Positions 34,930 to 44,501 of a stretch of DNA of 55,787 nt are shown here, piece by piece; the stretch's first letter is position 1; each line of letters starts with the position of its first letter. Location of the stretch: positions 1 to 55,787 of the forward strand of contig JAUZPL010000023.1 of NCBI GenBank assembly GCA_030705955.1, given 5' to 3'. The DNA is from Bacillota bacterium. Its GTDB lineage: Bacteria > Bacillota > Bacilli > Bacillales > Cytobacillaceae. A model generated the notes under the pieces. That model worked only from the letters and a program-made list of their open reading frames with translations, was not told the origin of the DNA and made no database searches. The position numbers and the translations under genes were made by a program.

Positions 34930-35502
34930 ATGTATAATACATTTTTTATTTTGCACTTTTTTGGGGCTATTTGCGTGTTTTCTGCGGCAGCCATTACTTT
35001 TCTTAACATGATGGGAATGGTTTTTTCAAATGATGCAAAAAGAATATGGAATTGTTCCTATTGGGCTGTAAAGATGGAACGACTTTGGTTCTTTAGCTCC
35101 ATTTTGCTTATTATTACTTCTTTTTATATGGTCTTTTCTCGTTGGGGATGGAAATTCCCTTGGATTGATATTTCTTTACTGATGATGATTCTGATGATTG
35201 CGGGAAACTTCATGATTCACCGTCAGCTAAAGGTAATTCATCAACTGGCAGACAAGGAGACAACCAACACTCCTTCCTTAGAGTTAATAAAAAAAATTCG
35301 TGACAGTAACCTTTGGAGTATTGTCTCCATGATGGCATTAGCGGTTGCAGGAATTATTCATCTCATGATTGAAAAGCTAGGAACCGCAGGCTCACTTCTT
35401 ACTTTTTTCATTACATTGTTAATAGGAATTATTGGATCAAAAACTATTTTATATCTTGCAAACAAATCAAACCAGAAAACCCATGATCAACCCCTAACAT
35501 AA
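34930..35502 (+). CDS. Membrane protein, DUF2269-like
   Basis: 190 residues with about four to five membrane helices, and a short polar stretch between helices 3 and 4 (ADKETTNTPSLELIKKIRDS). The first helix has a conserved-looking His (FFILHFFGAICVF), as in DUF2269/CopD-like families. The start is ATG after CGGGGG. Single gene with a terminator at 35517. Function unknown. The gene at 44739 has a similar plan but is not a close paralogue. Confidence 0.65.
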   Translation: MYNTFFILHFFGAICVFSAAAITFLNMMGMVFSNDAKRIWNCSYWAVKMERLWFFSSILLIITSFYMVFSRWGWKFPWIDISLLMMILMIAGNFMIHRQLKVIHQLADKETTNTPSLELIKKIRDSNLWSIVSMMALAVAGIIHLMIEKLGTAGSLLTFFITLLIGIIGSKTILYLANKSNQKTHDQPLT

Positions 35503-35516
35503 TCTTAATTTAAACG

Positions 35517-35550
35517 AAAGGAATTCGTGAAATCACGAATTCCTTTTTAT
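35517..35550 (+). terminator. Terminator of the DUF2269-like gene
   Basis: AAAGGAATTCGTG and CACGAATTCCTTT form a perfect 13-bp stem, followed by TT and AT-rich sequence. Confidence 0.9.
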
Positions 35551-35764
35551 TTCATTATTCCTATAATTGTTCTTTTTCTCTTCAAGAATATTCCCCATCA
35601 CTAAATATACTTATCTGTAGATTATGTTTTTACCAACAGCCCATTTTTTTAACTCTTACAAGATTTTCTAGAATTTTTATGTATTGGTGGTATGATGAAA
35701 AATGAAGGTGTTAAAAAAACTTTAAAGGAAGCGATTTTTATTAGAAGCCAAAGGAAGTGGAGAA

Positions 35765-38452
35765 ATGTCTAAAAAACTTAAAACGGGGATTATCTTATTT
35801 GGGTGCATTCTCCTATTGCTTGTCATTGGGCCAGCAGTACTCTATCAAATATTTAATTTTAAATTACAACAGGCGTTAGGGTTTATTTCAGTTTATAAAA
35901 CCAATCTGATCATTACACTTTTAACAGCCTTCTTGTCAGCACTCGTCATTTGTATTGTAACCTTATTTTCACTTAAAAAAATTCCGAATACATTCCTACG
36001 AGTGGTTTTTGGAGTGATTGGCTTTATTTTTGGGTATTCGATTGGGCAAATCAATCCAACGAGTTGGTTGTTATTTTTTAATCATCAGCACTTTGGAAAA
36101 ACGGATCCTATTTATCACCTAGATTATTCATTTTTTGTTTATCAGCTTCCTGGTTTGCAAAGCCTGCTTGGAAAAATTGTGGGCATAATCATTTATTTCA
36201 TTGTTATAAAGGGCCTTCAACTTGTAATAACCTACTTTATTAAGAATAATAAACAATTCAAAATTACAAAAACTGGTCAAATAATATCCATAATAGATGT
36301 AGACAAAGATAGAGTTTATCTACCAAACTTAAAAACAATTCAGCCTATCCTTAAATTGGGTGGTCTATTATTCTTAACATTTGCAGTAGAACAATTTTTA
36401 ACCAGATATTCAATTTTATATAACTCACAAGAAGGAAACTTTCTGTATGGGCCTGGTTTTGCTGACACCCATTTTACTATTCCAGTCGCTATTCTTATTA
36501 ATTGTCTATTATTATTGTTTATTAGTACTATGTTTTTTATTTATTCGTTTAAAACAGTTCTTGAATTTAGAGTTCCAAAGACTCTGATTATAAGTATAGT
36601 TTCGGCCATCGTCGTCAGCATCCTACTGATTCTTATAAAATCAGGGATTAATGGATTTTACGTTCATCCAAACCAAGTATCTGCAGAATCTCCATACATT
36701 CAAAGGACAATTGAGGCAACAAGATGGGGATTTCAAATTGAAAACATTAAAACTAAATCATTTAATCCCTCTACACAGCTTTCAGATTCCGACATTAATC
36801 AAAATCAAAATTTGATTTCCAATGTCAGGATTAATGATATTGGACAAACAAAAGATATCTATAATCAATTGCAAAGCTTTAAAAATTATTTTGTTTTTAA
36901 TGATGCCTCTGATGACCGTTACAACGGGCAACAAGTATATATCGATGCTAGACAAATGGATGTTACGAAACTTCCGGTCCAGACATGGATTAACCAAAAC
37001 ATTGTTTACACACATGGGTATGGGATTGCTGCAAGCCACGTGAACCACTTTAATAGCGATGGACTACCAATTGAAATAGCAAAAGATACACCCGTAAAAA
37101 CAAGTCCACCACTCCCAAAAGTGACACAGCCTAATATTTATTTTGGAACGATGGATAACAATGTCATTGCCCCAACGACACAAGGCGAATTTGACTATCC
37201 TTCAGGTGATACCGATCATACTTCACACTATAAAGGTGGATACGGTCTTCCTATTAAAGGAAACCAGCTAATATTAACACTTGAAACAGGGACATTAAAA
37301 TATTTTACAAGTAACCAGTTTACAGATAAATCTCAATATTTGTTTGACCGGAACATTTATAAAAGGGTAAAAGATATCGCGCCATTCTTGACTTATGAAA
37401 AAGATGCCTATCCGTTTGTAAGCAGTGACGGGAGGATCCAGTGGATGCTTGACGCATATACTAAAACAGCCAACATTCCATATGGTGAAAAATTTAGTGG
37501 AGTTAATTATCAAAGAAATTCTGTAAAAGTGGTTATGGATGCCTATACAGGGAAAGTTACGTTTTATGTTGTAGATTCATCTGATCCTATGATTAAAAGT
37601 TTAATGAAAATTTATCCTAGCTTATTTACAACTAAAATTCCAAATGATGTAAGAGCACATTTTCTATATCCGAAACAACTATTTGACAACCAGTCAAAGG
37701 CAATAGCATCTTATCATATGACAGATCCAACGACTTTTTACAATAAAGTGGATTTATGGGATTTGGCCCAAGAAATTTATAAACAAAATGAAACAGCAAC
37801 AAGGCCTTCTGTTTATCAAATTCTTCAAATGCCAGGCAATAGCAATCCATCTTTTGTTTTAAGTCAATTATTTACACCGAATAATAAAATGAATCTAAAC
37901 GGATGGCTAGTTGCAGGAAACGATCCAAGTGAATACGGGCATTTAACCCTTTATCAATTCCCGGAAAGCACTTTATTTTTCGGACCTATGCAGGCAGAGA
38001 ATCAAATTGATTCAGATCCTACCGTTTCAAGTCAATTAACACTTTGGAATCAACAAGGGTCTCACGTTGTAAGAGGGAATTTATTACTCGTCCCAATTGG
38101 GAATGCTGCTATCTATATTGAACCAGTTTATTTAGTTGCTGATCGAAATGGTTCCCTTCCACAGCTTCAAAGGGTCATAGTCAATTTTAACAAAAAAGTA
38201 TACATGGATAATTCTTTGGCAGATGCCCTAAGAAGCTTGGTCGCTGATATATCAGGTGGCACATCACCAAATACAACTAGCAATCAACCAAGTACCAATA
38301 AAAATGAAAAAGTAAATCAGTTGGCTGAGCAAGCAAATACTTTGTTAAACGATTACAAAACACAAACAGCCAATGGCAATTTCGAAAAGGCTGGTAAAGA
38401 TCTTGAACAAATTGGACAATTGATTCAACAAATGATGAAAACAAAAAAATAA
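35765..38452 (+). CDS. UPF0182-family large membrane protein
   Basis: 895 residues. The first 300 hold seven membrane helices with the family phrase HLDYSFFVYQLPGLQ. The remaining 600 are a large outside domain with NLISNVRINDI, IVYTHGYGIAASHVNH, YGLPIKGNQ and the phrase VYLVADRNGSLPQLQRVIV. This is the COG1615 plan. The tail after residue 825 is Asn/Thr-rich and helical. The start is ATG after AAAGGAAGTGGAG. It is at the cell membrane with the domain facing out; function unknown. Confidence 0.87.
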   Translation: MSKKLKTGIILFGCILLLLVIGPAVLYQIFNFKLQQALGFISVYKTNLIITLLTAFLSALVICIVTLFSLKKIPNTFLRVVFGVIGFIFGYSIGQINPTSWLLFFNHQHFGKTDPIYHLDYSFFVYQLPGLQSLLGKIVGIIIYFIVIKGLQLVITYFIKNNKQFKITKTGQIISIIDVDKDRVYLPNLKTIQPILKLGGLLFLTFAVEQFLTRYSILYNSQEGNFLYGPGFADTHFTIPVAILINCLLLLFISTMFFIYSFKTVLEFRVPKTLIISIVSAIVVSILLILIKSGINGFYVHPNQVSAESPYIQRTIEATRWGFQIENIKTKSFNPSTQLSDSDINQNQNLISNVRINDIGQTKDIYNQLQSFKNYFVFNDASDDRYNGQQVYIDARQMDVTKLPVQTWINQNIVYTHGYGIAASHVNHFNSDGLPIEIAKDTPVKTSPPLPKVTQPNIYFGTMDNNVIAPTTQGEFDYPSGDTDHTSHYKGGYGLPIKGNQLILTLETGTLKYFTSNQFTDKSQYLFDRNIYKRVKDIAPFLTYEKDAYPFVSSDGRIQWMLDAYTKTANIPYGEKFSGVNYQRNSVKVVMDAYTGKVTFYVVDSSDPMIKSLMKIYPSLFTTKIPNDVRAHFLYPKQLFDNQSKAIASYHMTDPTTFYNKVDLWDLAQEIYKQNETATRPSVYQILQMPGNSNPSFVLSQLFTPNNKMNLNGWLVAGNDPSEYGHLTLYQFPESTLFFGPMQAENQIDSDPTVSSQLTLWNQQGSHVVRGNLLLVPIGNAAIYIEPVYLVADRNGSLPQLQRVIVNFNKKVYMDNSLADALRSLVADISGGTSPNTTSNQPSTNKNEKVNQLAEQANTLLNDYKTQTANGNFEKAGKDLEQIGQLIQQMMKTKK

Positions 38453-38469
38453 TAGAAAGTAAATAAAGA

Positions 38470-38507
38470 CCTGAGTCCTTTTGTAAGGGCTCAGGATTTT
38501 AGTTTTA
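38470..38507 (+). terminator. Terminator of the UPF0182 gene
   Basis: CCTGAGTCCTT and AAGGGCTCAGG pair with one wobble, followed by ATTTTAGTTTT. Confidence 0.75.
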
Positions 38508-38691
38508 GGAAAATAATGCTTAAATTGCAAAATTAATTACTTATCTAGGCAAAAAGAGTCCCTAATAAGGCCGAAGTATTTGAATGGTTTCGAAGCCAAG
38601 AAAACCGGTTTTGAGCAAAAACCAAACCCCATCTGGCATTACTTTCCCCTATATGTAATACAGCAAAAAGGACAAGGAACTAGCTGTTTTT

Positions 38692-39435
38692 TTAAGATTC
38701 ATTTTTATATTTAGTTCGCTTTTTGTGAAGAAATCTCTCCCATACAACTTCATTTGCTTCATTTTCAAATGTATCATTAAGCGGTTCTAACGTTCTTCCT
38801 GTTTTTCGTTCATATGCTTTTTCAATTAGATAATCTGCAATCCTTGGGTTTTTCGGTAAAATAGGCCCATGTAGGTATGTGCCAATAAGATGATGATAAT
38901 GTAGTCCTTCTTCACCATTTTCACCATTATTTCCATACCCGTTTACAACTAAGCCTAATGGCGGAAGATTATGGTAAGTTCTCCCCCCATGGTTTTCAAA
39001 CCCAACTACATTTCCAAATTGTTTCGTACTTATTAAAAGGTTTGTCATTAGACGATTTTTTCCTGCCTCACTATATAATGGTAGAATACCCATCCCCTTC
39101 AATTTTTCTCCATTCTTTTTCTTATAATATTCACCTAAAAATTGGTATCCTCCGCAAATAGTTAGACTCGATACTCCATCTTCTATCCAGTCCTTTATTT
39201 CCTTAACAAGTGGTTGTAGCTTGTTTGTCACTATCGCTTGTTCTCTATCACTACCTCCACCAATCATAAATAGGTCACACCAAGGTTTATTTAATGCATC
39301 ATTTGGGCTTTTGATTTCTTCTACTTGTAGAGAAATCCCCCTCCATTCGCATCGCTTTTTTAAGCAAATAATATTTCCCCTGTCTCCATACAGATTGAGT
39401 ATATCTGGATAAAAGTGGTATAGTACTAGTTTCAA
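38692..39435 (-). CDS. gatD: Lipid II isoglutaminyl synthase, glutaminase subunit
   Basis: 247 residues of the CobB/CobQ-like class I glutamine amidotransferase fold. It supplies ammonia to MurT, which amidates the second-position D-Glu of lipid II. Signs are HFYPDILNLYGDRGNIICL at the start, GGGSDREQ, the nucleophile Cys in TICGGYQFLG and the His in IGTYLHGPILPKNP. The start is TTG at 39435, nine bases after AAGGAG. The gene starts inside the 3' part of the murT frame, so translation of the two is coupled. Confidence 0.93.
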   Translation of the reverse strand: MKLVLYHFYPDILNLYGDRGNIICLKKRCEWRGISLQVEEIKSPNDALNKPWCDLFMIGGGSDREQAIVTNKLQPLVKEIKDWIEDGVSSLTICGGYQFLGEYYKKKNGEKLKGMGILPLYSEAGKNRLMTNLLISTKQFGNVVGFENHGGRTYHNLPPLGLVVNGYGNNGENGEEGLHYHHLIGTYLHGPILPKNPRIADYLIEKAYERKTGRTLEPLNDTFENEANEVVWERFLHKKRTKYKNES

Positions 39436-40777
39436 GATTGCTATCTCCTTTATTTTCCTTTTCTGCTTCTTTAGATAGAATTGAGATCATTGGAGAAAGA
39501 CAAGTATAAGTTGCCATAATATAGGTTGGGGATTCAAAACGTTTTGCATATAAAACCGCCTCATTCATGTCAGGAAGAATGATAATTTTCTTTTCAGGGA
39601 AGCCCGTATATTTCATTCTAAGTGCAGCATCATGTGCTCTTGTTCCACTTGCAATGAACAACTCTAATTCATCTCGATTTGCAAGTTCCATGTCAATATC
39701 CCAGATCCATGAAATATCTTCTCCATCTGCAAGGTTATCATTTAAACAAAACATTAAAAGTTTTGTTTCGTCGCCTTCAAAATATTCTGAAAGTGTAACA
39801 TTTCCACCTGCAGGATTTTTCACAAGATTTAATCTCCAAACCTTTCCGTTTACAAGAAACTCCTGCATTCTCCCTTTTGAGTTTTGATAGGTCATTAGTC
39901 CTTTACGTAATACATCTGGTTTCACATCTAGTGCTTGACAAGCTTGAATAGCAAAAAGCACATTGTAAGCATTGTATAAACCTTTAAACGTAGTAGGATA
40001 TTCTTCATCATCAATTACAAGCCTGATTCCTTTTTTATCATTAAAAACCTTTTCAGCAGCAAACGTTGTTTCAGGACGTTTAAACCCACAGGTGCAGTGA
40101 TAATGTCCAAGATGGCCGTAATGAACAGAACTATATGAAAGCTCATTTTGGCAATTAGGGCAATATCTTGACTCTGTCATTAAATATGAATCAAAGGGAT
40201 AAGCATGAGCATTTAATCCAACATAAATATTATCCTTTTTCAGGTTGGAAAAACGATTAGAAAAAGGGTCATCTGCATTGATGATGAAATTGCCAGCAAA
40301 ATACTTTAGGCTATCTTTCATCTTTTTGATTAAGAGATCGATTTCCCCATAACGGTCCAATTGATCACGGAAAAAATTCGTTATTAATAAATAGTCAGAA
40401 GGACATTCTGCTATGGCATTTGGTAGACTTGCTTCATCTACCTCCAAAACGGCAACATCATATTTCTTCCAGCCAATTAAAGGAGCAGATTGAACAAGGC
40501 AAGCTGAAAGCCCAGTTACCATATTTGAGCCCTCACGGTTAGTCATTACCGATTGCCCTGCAGTTTGGAGCAGATGGGAAATTAGATTAGCAGTAGTGGT
40601 TTTTCCATTAGTTCCGGTAATATAGAAAATGGTTTTAGCAATAGATCTACTATGACGCAAAAATTTGGCATCCAGTTTCCGGGCTACAATTCCAGGAATT
40701 GTGCTTCCTCCATGCCCCAAAGCCCTGCTAAGCACTCCTATTATTTTCCCTGCCCAAATAGCTACTTGTGTTTTCAT
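39299..40777 (-). CDS. murT: Lipid II isoglutaminyl synthase, MurT subunit
   Basis: 492 residues, Mur-ligase-like. The ATP loop is TGTNGKTTTANLI. The inserted zinc ribbon has CPNCQ and CTC (YCPNCQNELSYSS...YHCTCGF), and the C-terminal DUF1727 part includes MQEFLVNGKVWRLNLVKNPAG. With GatD it amidates the glutamate of lipid II. ATG at 40777 follows GGAGGG. It is odd that the frame runs 137 bases into gatD. The last 45 residues are read across the gatD coding sequence and look unlike the family, so a lost stop codon or an assembly slip near 39440 is possible. Confidence 0.88.
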   Translation of the reverse strand: MKTQVAIWAGKIIGVLSRALGHGGSTIPGIVARKLDAKFLRHSRSIAKTIFYITGTNGKTTTANLISHLLQTAGQSVMTNREGSNMVTGLSACLVQSAPLIGWKKYDVAVLEVDEASLPNAIAECPSDYLLITNFFRDQLDRYGEIDLLIKKMKDSLKYFAGNFIINADDPFSNRFSNLKKDNIYVGLNAHAYPFDSYLMTESRYCPNCQNELSYSSVHYGHLGHYHCTCGFKRPETTFAAEKVFNDKKGIRLVIDDEEYPTTFKGLYNAYNVLFAIQACQALDVKPDVLRKGLMTYQNSKGRMQEFLVNGKVWRLNLVKNPAGGNVTLSEYFEGDETKLLMFCLNDNLADGEDISWIWDIDMELANRDELELFIASGTRAHDAALRMKYTGFPEKKIIILPDMNEAVLYAKRFESPTYIMATYTCLSPMISILSKEAEKENKGDSNLETSTIPLLSRYTQSVWRQGKYYLLKKAMRMEGDFSTSRRNQKPK

Positions 40778-41166
40778 ATTATCCCTCCAGTTTAGGATAA
40801 ACATATCCTGTCATGGACAAAATTTTTGTACATTCTTATTTATTTTGGCGTTTATATTTATATTTATTTGATGTACTTTATTCCAGCTTTTTAGATGCAA
40901 ATCTATATACCAGCATGAGATAATTCAAGTCCTTATTGGAAAACTTTTCAGGTTCGAAAGGAAATTAAACTTAGTTAAAGAACGAAGTTGAACAAGAATT
41001 GCAATAAAAATATATACATCCATTTCTTTTTAGACAGATTTTCTTTAATTCTCACAGTTCTTTATCATTATTTTCTAATTCCTTTTTCATCTTTATAATG
41101 TATGATCTCTGTTGCATAGTTGCGTGAGAATAGAGGATTTGAATATAAAAAAAAGCTAATCCCTGA
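40778..41166. other. Gene-free stretch upstream of murT
   Basis: 389 AT-rich bases between the divergent murT and a doubtful small frame. It should hold the murT promoter on the minus strand. I see no convincing hairpin terminator, riboswitch or repeat. Confidence 0.5.
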
Positions 41167-41448
41167 ATGGGTAAGTTTATCCCAACCTTAAATGATATAA
41201 GAGGCATTACCTTCTATATTGATAATCCCCAACAATCAGAGATACTTTTAAATGGAGAGCCAATTGATTTCCGATACATTTCTTATAACAATTCTGATTA
41301 TACTGGCCGTAAAAGTATTGGTATTAAATGGTTTTATAGAAATGTGACAGATTATAAGCAGTATTTACTGAGTTCCAGAGAACCGTACAGAATTCATTTT
41401 TTCTCGGATTCAAACTATCGAAATGGTAGTTGCATGAATGCCAGTTAA
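41167..41448 (+). CDS. Doubtful 93-codon hypothetical frame
   Basis: 93 residues (MGKFIPTLNDIRGITFYIDN...), with a plausible globular composition but no ribosome binding site before the ATG and an in-frame stop four codons upstream. A terminator-like hairpin follows at 41526, which would fit a transcribed unit. It may be a remnant of a longer gene or a chance frame. I do not recognise any family in it. Confidence 0.3.
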   Translation: MGKFIPTLNDIRGITFYIDNPQQSEILLNGEPIDFRYISYNNSDYTGRKSIGIKWFYRNVTDYKQYLLSSREPYRIHFFSDSNYRNGSCMNAS

Positions 41449-41525
41449 GAGAATTCCTCTCCCTTTTCTTACATGTTTCTCATTTTTCCTATACTAATAA
41501 TTAAGTTATTTATTTCTTATTTTAT

Positions 41526-41556
41526 AAAACCCCACCTTGCTTATAGGGGTTTTATT
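41526..41556 (+). terminator. Terminator-like hairpin before the Mg2+ transporter pair
   Basis: AAAACCCC (41526-41533) and GGGGTTTT (41546-41553) pair, followed by ATTTTAC. It could end transcription from the left. Confidence 0.6.
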
Positions 41557-41729
41557 TTACTTAAAATAACTTCACTGGGCAAAATAATAGCACTTGATGG
41601 TAAACATAATCCACCTTGAAGATAGGCTTATTTTCAGGGATAAACCAGAAAAAAGCGATTATAAAACCTCTGAAGACAATCATTATCTATCTGAATTTCT
41701 AAAAGTTATTAAGTGGAGGTTATTTAGCT

Positions 41730-42980
41730 ATGACTGCCGTCCAAACTTTTTATTTAAGCCGGATTCTTCGTAATAAAGTGTGGTCCGAATCAAAAAACAT
41801 TTTAGGCACCTTGTTAGATATAGTTGTAGATGTATCAGCTGTTCGTCCCCAAGTGATTGCAGTTAAAATGAAAGTTGGAAACAAAGTACGAATTGTTGAT
41901 TTTTCTAGCTTTATAATAATTAAAAAAAATAAACAATATTACATTGAATGTAAGGAATTACAAGATAAAATTATATCATCCGAGAACACCTTATTCCTCG
42001 TAAAGCATATTCTTGATAAGCAAATAGTGGATATGTATGGAAGGAAAGTTGTTAGGGTCAATGATCTTAGACTCGCCATTCTATCTAATGGAGTTTATAT
42101 GCTTGCGGTAGATGTAGGCTTTGAAGGGCTATTAAGAAGACTTGGAATTGCAAAACCACTTAAACATATAATGAAACCAATGCGAATCAATATTCCTAGC
42201 CGCTTCCTTCTTTGGGACGATGTCGAGACGATAGACCTTTTTCGCCAGGGAATTAAACTTTCCACATCCTATAACAAGTTATCAACCCTCCATCCTTCCG
42301 ACTTGGCAGATATTCTTGAGGACTTAGACAGGGCTGCTCAATTAGCTGTTTTCTCTTCATTAGACATTGAGAAAGCAGCAGATGTACTTGAGGAGCTAGA
42401 GCCGGATTTTCAGGTAAATATGATTGAAAGCCTTACCGTTGATAAGGCAGTTACCATGCTAGGAAAAATGCCTGCTGATGAAGTAGCTGATATATTGGAC
42501 GAATTAGATAAGGAACAGGCTTTTGAAATTTTAAACAAGATGGAAAGCGATGTATCAGAGGAAGTACGAGAGTTAATGGATTATCCAAACCATTCAGTTG
42601 GAAGCATTATGACTACCGAATATATTGCATTCCATGAAAATATGACAGTAATTGAAGTAATTAATCAGCTTAGAAAATTAAAGCCCGATTCTGAATTGGC
42701 TTATTATCTTTATATTGTAAACAACGAAAACAAACTTATTGCACACCTTTCCTTACGTGACTTAGTCATTGCGCAACAAGAAACATTTTTGCATGAAATT
42801 ATGAATCGAGACATCATTTATGTTTCAGATGATGAAGAAATTGAAACTCTAAATGAAATTATTTCAAAGTATAATTTATTTGCCATTCCTGTTGTTGACA
42901 CTAGAATGACCCTTATAGGTATTGTTCAGATAAATGATGTAGTACATAACTTATTAAAAGCAAAAAGAAGAAAACGCTAG
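41730..42980 (+). CDS. Detached MgtE-type sensor: PRC-barrel, MgtE-N and CBS domains
   Basis: 416 residues with no membrane helix. Residues 1-140 look like one or two PRC-barrel units (LGTLLDIVVDVSA, VDMYGRKVVRVNDL). Residues 180-285 are the MgtE N domain of alpha repeats (LHPSDLADILEDLD, MPADEVADILDEL). Residues 290-410 are a CBS pair entered by YPNHSVGSIMTTEYIAF, the phrase seen in MgtE. In MgtE these parts sense cytosolic Mg2+ and gate the channel; here the channel part is absent. The next gene, 16 bases on, is an NRAMP-related transporter. The start is ATG after AAGTGGAGG. Confidence 0.85.
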   Translation: MTAVQTFYLSRILRNKVWSESKNILGTLLDIVVDVSAVRPQVIAVKMKVGNKVRIVDFSSFIIIKKNKQYYIECKELQDKIISSENTLFLVKHILDKQIVDMYGRKVVRVNDLRLAILSNGVYMLAVDVGFEGLLRRLGIAKPLKHIMKPMRINIPSRFLLWDDVETIDLFRQGIKLSTSYNKLSTLHPSDLADILEDLDRAAQLAVFSSLDIEKAADVLEELEPDFQVNMIESLTVDKAVTMLGKMPADEVADILDELDKEQAFEILNKMESDVSEEVRELMDYPNHSVGSIMTTEYIAFHENMTVIEVINQLRKLKPDSELAYYLYIVNNENKLIAHLSLRDLVIAQQETFLHEIMNRDIIYVSDDEEIETLNEIISKYNLFAIPVVDTRMTLIGIVQINDVVHNLLKAKRRKR

Positions 42981-42996
42981 AAAGGGGGAGGGATAA

Positions 42997-44250
42997 ATGC
43001 TCTCAAAAATCACAAAAAAACCGAACCTTTGGAGAAGAACTCTAATATTTTTAACACTTTTAGGTCCAGGAATAATCACTGGCAGCGTAGATAACGATGC
43101 AGGTGGAATTACAACTTATTCAGTTGCAGGGGCCTCTTACGGATACAGTCTACTATGGACTTTGATACCAGCTTTTATTGTTCTTCTAATAATACAGGAA
43201 ATGAATGCTCGAATGGGCATTGTCACAGGAAAGGGTCTTGCAGACCTAATTAGAGAAAATGCAGGTGTAAAAGTAACCTTTTTTATTTTCCTTGGTTTAT
43301 TGGTTGCTGACATAAGCAATACGATGACGGAATTTGCGGGAGTTGCAGGAAGTACAGAGGTTTTTAATATTAGTAAAAATATTTCTGTTCCTTTGGCAGC
43401 TATCGCTGTTTGGCTGCTGGTCGTTAAGGGTACATACAGAGTTGCAGAGAAAATCTTTTTAATTTTTAGTGTTGCTTTACTTTCATATATCGTTTCAGCT
43501 TTAATGGGTAAACCAAATTGGTCCGAAATTGGCACATCAATGGTTCATCCAAAAATGGCTTTAAATTTTAATTATATTTCAATGGTGATTGGATTAATTG
43601 GAACCACTATTGCTCCTTGGATGCAGTTTTATATGCAGTCAGCTGTAATTGAGAAGGGACTTAAAGTCGAGGATTATAAGTATACCATAATCGATGTGGT
43701 TGTTGGATGTGTTGCAACAATTGTAGTTGCCTTTTTTATTATCGTTGCATGCGGATCCACCCTTTTTGTAAACGGGCATGGTACCCAAATTACAACTGCA
43801 AAAGATGCTGCCCTAGCATTAAAGCCTTTCGCAGGTGCAATGGCTTCTCAAGTATTTGCTTTTGGATTATTTGTAGCCTCCATTTTTTCTGCAACAATCC
43901 TACCTGTTGCAACTGCATTTTACGTTTGTGAGGCCTTCGGTTTTGAAGCGGGTATTGAAAAAAAATGGCGGGAGGCACCACAATTTTATTGGCTTTATAC
44001 GGTAATTTTGGTTATTTCCGCTGGAATTATTTTAATTCCTAATGCTCCACTAATTGAAATTACTTTATGGTCACAAAGAATTAATGGTATCCTTTTGCCT
44101 GTTGTACTCATTTGTATGATGCTTTTGGTTAACAATAAAGAAGTTATGGGAAATCATACTAATAAATTTATAAACAATGTTATTGGCTGGATTACCATCG
44201 TTATTTTAGTTGTCTTATCTTTAATTCTTGTATTATTATCCATTTTTTAA
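42997..44250 (+). CDS. NRAMP-related transporter, likely Mg2+ (NRMT-like)
   Basis: 417 residues, 11 predicted membrane helices, LeuT-fold NRAMP (SLC11) family. Helix 1 reads GSVDNDAGG (D32, N33, D34) in place of the canonical DPGN. Helix 6 reads TTIAPWMQF (A206, P207, W208) in place of MPH. Loss of the transition-metal-binding methionine is the mark of NRAMP-related Mg2+ transporters, whose hydrated-ion site is wider. The start is ATG after AAAGGGGGAGG. It is translated from the same transcript as the MgtE-like sensor, supporting Mg2+ as the ion. A terminator follows. Confidence 0.85.
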   Translation: MLSKITKKPNLWRRTLIFLTLLGPGIITGSVDNDAGGITTYSVAGASYGYSLLWTLIPAFIVLLIIQEMNARMGIVTGKGLADLIRENAGVKVTFFIFLGLLVADISNTMTEFAGVAGSTEVFNISKNISVPLAAIAVWLLVVKGTYRVAEKIFLIFSVALLSYIVSALMGKPNWSEIGTSMVHPKMALNFNYISMVIGLIGTTIAPWMQFYMQSAVIEKGLKVEDYKYTIIDVVVGCVATIVVAFFIIVACGSTLFVNGHGTQITTAKDAALALKPFAGAMASQVFAFGLFVASIFSATILPVATAFYVCEAFGFEAGIEKKWREAPQFYWLYTVILVISAGIILIPNAPLIEITLWSQRINGILLPVVLICMMLLVNNKEVMGNHTNKFINNVIGWITIVILVVLSLILVLLSIF

Positions 44251-44313
44251 ATACAATGTCCTTTTTTCCAAATTTCACAAAAGTGGTTTAAGAAAGCAAT
44301 TAAATGAAAGCAC

Positions 44314-44347
44314 AAAGCCCCATCTCATTTTTGAGATGGGACTTTTT
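44314..44347 (+). terminator. Terminator of the sensor-transporter unit
   Basis: CCCATCTCA (44318-44326) and TGAGATGGG (44332-44340) form a perfect stem, followed by ACTTTTT. Confidence 0.85.
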
Positions 44348-44367
44348 ATATAAAAATTGAAACCAAT

Positions 44368-44493
44368 TTATTTTATGTTTGAGTTATTAGAAATAATGTC
44401 AAAAAATGCATGTACAATTTCTAACGATTGAAACGTTATTAATGAAAGTGCTGTCAAACTAAAAAATACAATGGGAATTACACGGATCCACAT
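44368..44493 (-). CDS. 41-residue membrane peptide with hairpin-masked ribosome site
   Basis: Short gene read from ATG at 44493. The peptide begins MWIRVIPIVFFSLTALSLI, one clear membrane helix, and ends in a polar tail. AAAAGGAGGTG lies six bases before the ATG, one of the best sites in the window. The ribosome site pairs with CTCCTTT upstream (44514-44520 with 44502-44508) in a hairpin with a five-base loop, so translation may be conditional. It lies antisense to nothing and between two plus-strand units. Function unknown. Confidence 0.6.
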   Translation of the reverse strand: MWIRVIPIVFFSLTALSLITFQSLEIVHAFFDIISNNSNIK

Positions 44494-44501
44494 TTTTTCA
44501 C

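Noticed and set aside
38508-38691. Degraded insertion-sequence fragment between the UPF0182 gene and gatD
   Set aside because: An open stretch reads in one frame, but no transposase motif, inverted repeats or target duplication could be seen.
41449-41729. Mg2+-sensing M-box or ykoK-type riboswitch before the MgtE-like gene
   Set aside because: The conserved M-box sequence blocks were not found; only a simple terminator hairpin at 41526 is visible.
43137-43535. 132-codon minus-strand frame within the NRAMP-related gene
   Set aside because: Antisense shadow of conserved transporter codons with no ribosome site.
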